Assembly (NCBI GenBank): GCA_020747065.1
Contig: JAGMVK010000006.1
Location: forward strand, 1,364,001-1,428,000
Source: Cadophora sp. MPI-SDFR-AT-0126
Lineage: Eukaryota; Ascomycota; Leotiomycetes; Helotiales; Ploettnerulaceae
Reading direction: 5' to 3'
Length of the DNA stretch: 64,000 nucleotides
Part shown: positions 58,629 to 64,000 of the stretch, one piece after another
How positions within the stretch are numbered: the stretch's first letter is position 1
How the letters are laid out: each line of letters begins with the position of its first letter
The notes under the pieces: model-generated
Told to the model about the DNA's origin: nothing
The model's input: only the letters and a program-made list of their open reading frames with translations
Databases searched by the model: none
Position numbers and translations under genes: made by a program

Positions 58629-61334
58629 TCACATGAGACATCCTACTTTTCGGCTGCTTCCCATCTCGCTCATTCCTAGCCTCATTCTCTTGCCTGGTCC
58701 AACCATGGCAAAGGCTTCTACGAGCCACTCGTACCACACTTTTCTGTCGTCTGTTTGTCTCCAAATACTGACTTCTAGCTCCGAGTCATCTGGGAAGTAG
58801 AGAGCGTTCTATCAAATGATTTAGCAAGCTGTCCGGGCATGCGTCAAGTAGTACATACCTTCAAGGGAAAGAATATAGGAAACCAGGAGATCATGTCTTT
58901 ACTCTTGGCATCGATAGTGTCTGGTCTGGTGCTCAGCTCGACGATTCCAGTCTCACCGCCATCGTACAAAACAGCCTCGAAATAGCCAGCCAATCCACTA
59001 ACCACTCCTCTGTCTTTGCAAACAAACTTAAGCTTCGCAGAACGTGTGTTGTGCTCATTAGCGCCGTCACCGCCTGACATGCTTCCGCCACCACCTCCAC
59101 TGACACCTCCCCCTCTCCGAGCTTCTGCGATAGCGAGTGTAGAGCTTGGAAGAGGGTGGACAAACTCCCACGCTTGCTGAATACGTGGATGATCTGGAAC
59201 AGAAGTTGCCAGGTAGTCGATTGCGTGGAGCAGCACGACATAAGGTGTTTCTGTGGCAGTATCATCTGTAATTGCCCGATGCGAGATGTCTGCGAATAGC
59301 CGTGGGGCAAGAATGGGTGTCAAGTGCGCAGTGTAGGAGCTGGGAATGGAGATACCATATCGTGGCGCCAGAACGTGTTGGACGCCATCCAAGCATTCTG
59401 GTGAAAGTTCGTTGTCGGCAAAAGAGCCCAGAAGTTCAGACACAATGATGTCTACTTTCCCGTATGGCGAAGCTGGAGCACTGGAGCTTGTGGTGATAGC
59501 CTGTCCAATAGGCCCAGTTATGCTACGGAGTGGGCCTTTCCAAGCGCGCATATCACTCTTAACAACGTTGACCACGCGGCCCCAGTCTTCTTCATTGTGT
59601 CGTTGAAGTAAAACGTAGGCGTTTGGGTTCTTTTCAACAGCCCATACTTCAACTGCAACTCCGGTAATCTCGCTTGCCTTCAAGGCTCGAGTCACCAAAG
59701 GACCACGCCCAGATCCTGCAACAGCTATAACTACTGCACCAGTTGGACTTGAAGTAGGCTTGTGTTGATCAGACCAGTCAGTCAGAGCCTGGACTATGGC
59801 ACGCTCATACCAGTCATACTTGACTGGATCTTTCTCAAAGACTTCGTAAGTCACTGACTCCAAGTTGTCCGTAAGCGGCTGCAGTGGAGCTTGAAGATAG
59901 TCCTGGTATCCGGAGCCGAATTTCTCGAGAGCTGTCCGAGTTGGCTGGTTCCTCTGCAGGTACCGAATATAGACCAAGTGAGCTGCAAAATCCTTGCTTT
60001 TGGCTTTTGGCTTTTGCGACTGCTCCGAGGCTTCGGCAGGTGTTGGTGACACAGATCTCGACGCATCCACAACAACACTTGGAGATGGAAAGCCATCCGC
60101 AGTAGGCGTGAGCTGATTGGGATCATTCAAGCCAGGAATAGGTCCAACATCGCAGAGCAGAATCCACGGTGGCTGCTTCAGGCGCATGTAGCGGGATATG
60201 AGGCTTTGGTGACCTTTGCTAAGAACAGGATGGCCGCCCTTGTTCTTGAGGAAAGTTGATGGCGTCAAAGACAGTAACCTCAATGGCTCAGCAAACCAAC
60301 GAGATTGTAATGACTCTACTGGAAGCTGGCGGGGAAGTGCAAGTGCTAGAACATGTATTAGCCATGGATCTTGAGGTTTATGTATATAGCAGAGCGGGAA
60401 CAGTACCTTCAGAGGTGTAACGGGCGCTCCGAAGGGTCTCAGTTCTCGCACATACGACAGAGAATGCCTCACGGGAAAATGAAGTGCGGGAAATTGGATA
60501 ATTCCATTGGTTTCTTACCTACTGATAGTCTCGCACTGTATTTACATACACTTCGAATCAAATTCCACGCATCCCAAGTCTCGTACAGATCAATCTCCTT
60601 GTTTCTCTCTGCATGTGCTGTTTCTGATCCTTGATCTCTGGCAAAGGGCCGTAGGTCGCCGATCATTTCCTTAGCCTCTTCGTTCCCATACATTGGAATA
60701 TGAATCGACATCTGTAAGTAGCTGCCAATGTTGAGCGCTTCTTGAATTGCCCGAGCATATTGTATGAGACCATCATTCTCTCTTGACCCGTCGCTATCGG
60801 CCCTTGGGCCGGGTATGACAATATTCCCAACTCCACAGAATGAAGCGTAAGCTATTTCGATATTGAGCACCTGGCGAGAGATATTGGCAATAAGCGGGTC
60901 GGGTGAGCACAAATCAATCCATGGGCTGGAATAAGCAATTATTTGAGAGACTGTGTCTCCAGGCGTTAGAGGAGTATCGACTGGGTTCAGAGGAGGTATG
61001 ATCGGAGCAGGTGGGATGCTGTGGGCGGCACTGTCGTGTGAACCAATGTCTGACAACTCAGAGAGGTAGGTCGAGATTAGAGTAAGAACTCTAGAGTGGA
61101 AATGGGGGCTTGTAATGGGACTGGTGAGCATATCATACTAAGGCGCATTAGCATCTAGTCTTTCCTCGACCGCGGGGCACCTACTCCAACATCCTGAGCC
61201 TGTCGCAGAACAAAGTCTGTAACAGGCAGGGGCCGTTTCGACTCATGATGACCCACGTAGAAAGTAGGCGTATAGTCGTCCACGGGAGAAGAGAATTCGC
61301 CATCTGCGCCAGAAACAGGCTGCGAGGAGGCCAT
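58629..61334 (-). CDS. skb1: type II protein arginine methyltransferase PRMT5 (Skb1/Hsl7)
   Basis: Four exons (61334-61185, 61137-60519, 60345-58859, 58808-58629) close to 811 residues. Exon 1 gives TFYVGHHESKRPLPVTDFVL and exon 2 YDMLTSPITSPHFHSRVL, the N-terminal TIM-barrel signature. Exon 3 carries PRQLPVESLQSRWFAEPLRL, the SAM-binding loop VIAVAGSGRGPLV near residue 467, and the double-E motif VSELLGSFADNELSPECLDG. The last exon encodes YFPDDSELEVSIWRQTDDRK and the C-terminal barrel. It catalyses symmetric dimethylation of arginines in Sm proteins and histones. An insert of ~50 residues (~315-365) rich in Pro/Ser (SVSPTPAEASEQSQ) and a Gly/Ser loop (GGGVSGGGGGSMSGGDG) are larger than in yeast. 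Confidence 0.95.
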
Positions 61335-62036
61335 GGTATCAACAAGTAATGAGGGAGAGGAGAGATTTCAGGACAATGGCGCTGCACAGTGATGCGAAAT
61401 GAATGGATGTCACAGAACAAAGATGTAACCGGACTCCCATAAACACCTGTATGCGGGCAATCCGAAGGTGCTGGCCTTCGTCTCTTACGTGGTAACACAA
61501 TTAACAATCGAGGAGGAGGGGTGAAAACTCCCTCGCGGCGTAGAATTTGGGCAAATACCCGAAGAATTCCCGCAGCACGTGACAAGTTTATTGTCATGTG
61601 TCTCTCTATGTGCTCTCCGACCTTCCCTGGAAAGCCCTTTAAAAATACACAGGACCCTGGTTGACAAAAAGAGGGTACAGTTGTTGCGAATCTCATAATT
61701 TTGTTCTCATGCTTGCATTGATATATCCTCTCGCTGAGTTGTTACTATCCACAGCTTGCCGCCGTAAATAAACATCGCCTAATAGCTCCTGAACCTTCCT
61801 GTCCTTTCACAGGAGCAGCCCCACTTTCCAACCAAATGATCCATCTTCACGGTCCTCCGAAGATCACGTCTCTATACTGGTGAGGTATCATGCTTTTGGT
61901 GGTAACTCTCATCGCTGCTTGTGTGTTGACCTCGAACGATGTTTCCAGCAGGCCCCTGCTCCAGTGTTCCCGCTTTCGTCAAATGTCGAGTGAGGCCCTC
62001 CTCTCCATCCTGGTAAGAGCCAAAGTCAGTGATAGA
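61335..62036. other. 702-bp intergenic spacer
   Basis: Upstream of PRMT5 and downstream of the aquaporin gene, both on the minus strand. ORFs overlapping this region (for example 61181-61696) run across the PRMT5 start in another frame and are not credible. Confidence 0.5.
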
Positions 62037-63402
62037 TCAAATACTTGCGGCCTTTGGACAACTCACTTCATGCACAGCATGCCCCTTCGCTATTATTGCG
62101 AAGCTATCTCTCAGTATGATCTCATAGACTACAGTTGAGAACAACGTGGCAGGAACGTTCACAAGAATTGCAATAGCTGAGTAGTCTCCAAAGGCGTCCC
62201 CTCCGAAGAATATAGCAGCAACGATGCGCGTTCCGAGATCACGAGCCAAGTTGGTTGAGATCGTTACATTGGCGAAACCCCAAACCATATTCGCGTAGCT
62301 TATTCTCTCATCAATAATGTCCCCAAAGAATTTGGAGACTTTTACTCACGCTAAGCCAATTATGAAGGGCGCAGAAGTAGGGGCAACGAAAGGATTTGCT
62401 GGATCTAGTACGGCCCAGATTACGATCCTAGCTCTTGTCAACATTCGTTCTCCATGACCTGTAATAGATACTTACCCGATGAAGCTATCAACAAAGAATT
62501 CTATGAAGAACAAGTATCCGTAGTTGGTCTGTGTTGGTGCCGGAAAACTGCAAAGGATACTGCCAGGTCCTCCGAGCGAATTCGGGCTAATTCCTTCCGC
62601 CCTGAACTGGACAGCGAGAGCTGATATTTCTGGCCAGCTAGGTAACAGCAGAGTCAATAAATGCCATATTTAGAATGTCTTGGAGAGAGGAAAAGAGATG
62701 TCCTAAATAATCTTGAAACATTCAAAAGAGGAAAGATTGGGCTTCCCCATTACCTACTATTGCCCAACCAAAACAAGACCAGCAATAAAAGAACCAAGGA
62801 TTTGAGCAAAGATGTATCTCGGCACTTTTGACCATGGGAACCTGAGACTTGTCAGCTAGATCCATTAATTCACTGAAACATTCCTTGCTTACCCTTGCCA
62901 GATAGCGAAGCAAATCGTAATAGCTGGGTTGAAGTGTCCACCTGATGTTGGACCGCAGACAATAATGGCAAAAGCGATTCCAATTGCGTAGGCCCAACCA
63001 ATTTGGAATAAAGAGCCAAATACTGGCTCTGTCTTGTTGAGAAAGAATGAAGCTTGTGAGGCAATTCCCGGATAGACCTATGCCATCAAGGTACTTAGCT
63101 CTCGAATATGAAAGACATGCTTCGAGAGCTGAAAAGGATAGACTGTTGAACGAAAATACGGAGTTCTGCACCATACGTACATAGAAGAAGACTCCAAGAG
63201 CCTCGGCAGCCATTTCTCTCATCCATCTCGGTCGGGCATGTTCAAAATCGAGTTTCCTTTGAGAGACTGGTTTCGGTGGCACGACATTACGTTGGACATG
63301 TCTTTGTACAGCATCAGTAACTCCAATTTCCATGTCATGCGTGTGCAGTCTTTCAGGTTCATAGCCAGTAGTACGCGAATTCTCGATATGATTGGACGAC
63401 AT
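62037..63402 (-). CDS. aquaglyceroporin-like MIP channel with NLA second box
   Basis: Six exons (63402-63181, 63077-62893, 62841-62758, 62637-62476, 62427-62350, 62298-62037) close to 330 residues. A ~65-residue hydrophilic N-tail precedes the membrane domain, which begins MAAEALGVFFYVYPGIA. The first pore motif, GGHFNPAIT (Asn124-Pro125-Ala126), is canonical. The second reads TISTNLARDLGTRI (Asn260-Leu261-Ala262), so Leu replaces Pro. The Asp after the second box (RDLGTR) is typical of glycerol-permeable members. Helices include LFFIEFFVDSFIG and WAVLDPANPFVAP. It is expected at the plasma membrane, moving water, glycerol or other small solutes. The gene has phase-2 introns at five of six exon ends. 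The C-tail after ILRDSF is short. Confidence 0.9.
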
Positions 63403-64000
63403 CTTTGGGGATGTCTATGTTGTAAGAATACGGTGAAGCTGGAGTGGAATTTGATTACTGGAGAACTGGAGATAAATCTGGGGAAGAGGTGGAAGGCTAT
63501 GGAGAGGCTGTGGAGAGATTGTGGGGGTGGGTATTTATCTCCTATCGATTTTTGCTATGCACTGTCAGCTCGGACATTATCTCCCCCTCAACTCGAGGGC
63601 GAGCAGAAAGCCAAGTGGGGTTCATGCCTGCGAAATTTGTCCCCTCTAGGCAGGTGTACGGGGGATATGTAAATGGCTATCAATACAAGTGGAGCAATAC
63701 GTTGAGTCTCATTCAGGCTTCTGGACGAGTGTCAAGAAGGAGCCATTTCCACTTAAAACACTCCATCTTCAAAAGTAACAAGCACGGGCGTTGTGACGAG
63801 AATTGGCCATGACAAAGAGGTAGACCTTGATCCTTTTCTAACAGATGAGGCAACCTTCATTCTTGTGAGAGCAGCAAAAACCGACGGGCTACGTAATGGC
63901 TCTGGTAGTCAGAGCCGTCTCGAGGTCCTGGATTCCGGACGACCAACTACTCGTTTCACTCCGAGACCGACGGCTGGAGACACCCATTTCTCCCACTTGA
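63403..64000. other. right-edge intergenic sequence
   Basis: 598 bases upstream of the aquaporin gene. It must contain its promoter. ORFs at 63238-63812 overlap in two frames and show no domain. A gene starting beyond the right edge cannot be excluded. Confidence 0.5.

Noticed and set aside
61181..61696. 171-codon minus-strand ORF across the PRMT5 start
   Set aside because: Overlaps the PRMT5 first exon in another frame; the PRMT5 exon matches the family N-terminus.

Overview
The window looks like nuclear DNA of a filamentous ascomycete. Genes are intron-rich with short introns (mostly 44-160 nt, GT..AG) and lie on both strands. ATP-citrate lyase is split into two divergently transcribed subunit genes, an ascomycete hallmark. 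A GPI-type GH72 cell-wall enzyme and an AUR1-type inositolphosphorylceramide synthase are present. A leotiomycete is my best guess from general protein character; this is an inference and was not tested by alignment. I see no bacterial operons, CRISPR arrays, rRNA, convincing tRNA or intact transposon.

Layout, left to right. At 1-1527 (-) lies the 5' part of a Ser-rich protein of unknown function that runs off the left edge. Next come a three-exon FAD phenol-hydroxylase-type monooxygenase (3528-5587), a Ulp1-family SUMO protease (6077-7810), a 3-kb gene-poor stretch with AT-rich relics, and a WDR48-type WD40 protein (10793-14104). A mitochondrial block follows: a PET8-type SAM carrier (14411-15277, -), tRNA(Ile)-lysidine synthase (15545-17430, +) and an EF-hand SCaMC/Sal1-type carrier (17989-20280, -). 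After a 3.4-kb gap come a small conserved fungal protein (23646-24203), a RING/TRAF zinc-finger protein (25805-27280) and a GH72 glucanosyltransferase with an apparent frameshift just after its signal peptide (28960-30811, -).

The middle holds acl2 (33182-35114, -) and acl1 (36365-38427, +), head to head across 1.25 kb. Then come the small subunit of DNA polymerase delta (38944-39724, -), an amidase (40173-42010, -), elongin C (43193-44094, -), an AUR1-like enzyme (45378-46744, +) and an SDR of the mitochondrial ketoacyl-ACP reductase type (47103-48478, +). The right part holds UBA2 (48555-51034, -), a queuosine-salvage glycosylase (52284-53957, +), a PPR-like mitochondrial protein (54260-56482, -), a CxxC zinc-binding UPF0587 protein (56759-57447, +), snRNP SmF (57845-58347, +), PRMT5 (58629-61334, -) and an aquaglyceroporin-like channel (62037-63402, -).

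Most genes are core housekeeping. Functional themes recur: SUMO conjugation (UBA2) and deconjugation (Ulp1-like); cytosolic acetyl-CoA supply (acl1 and acl2); mitochondrial tRNA and cofactor biology (SAM carrier, TilS, the SDR, the PPR protein); and the splicing and Sm-methylation neighbours SmF and PRMT5. Exon maps were built by hand from splice consensus plus reading-frame continuity. Every multi-exon model given closes in frame except GH72, which is exactly one nucleotide short. I found no clearly novel multi-gene system. The best leads are the GH72 frameshift, the NLA variant in the aquaporin, the micro-exons and the shared promoters.
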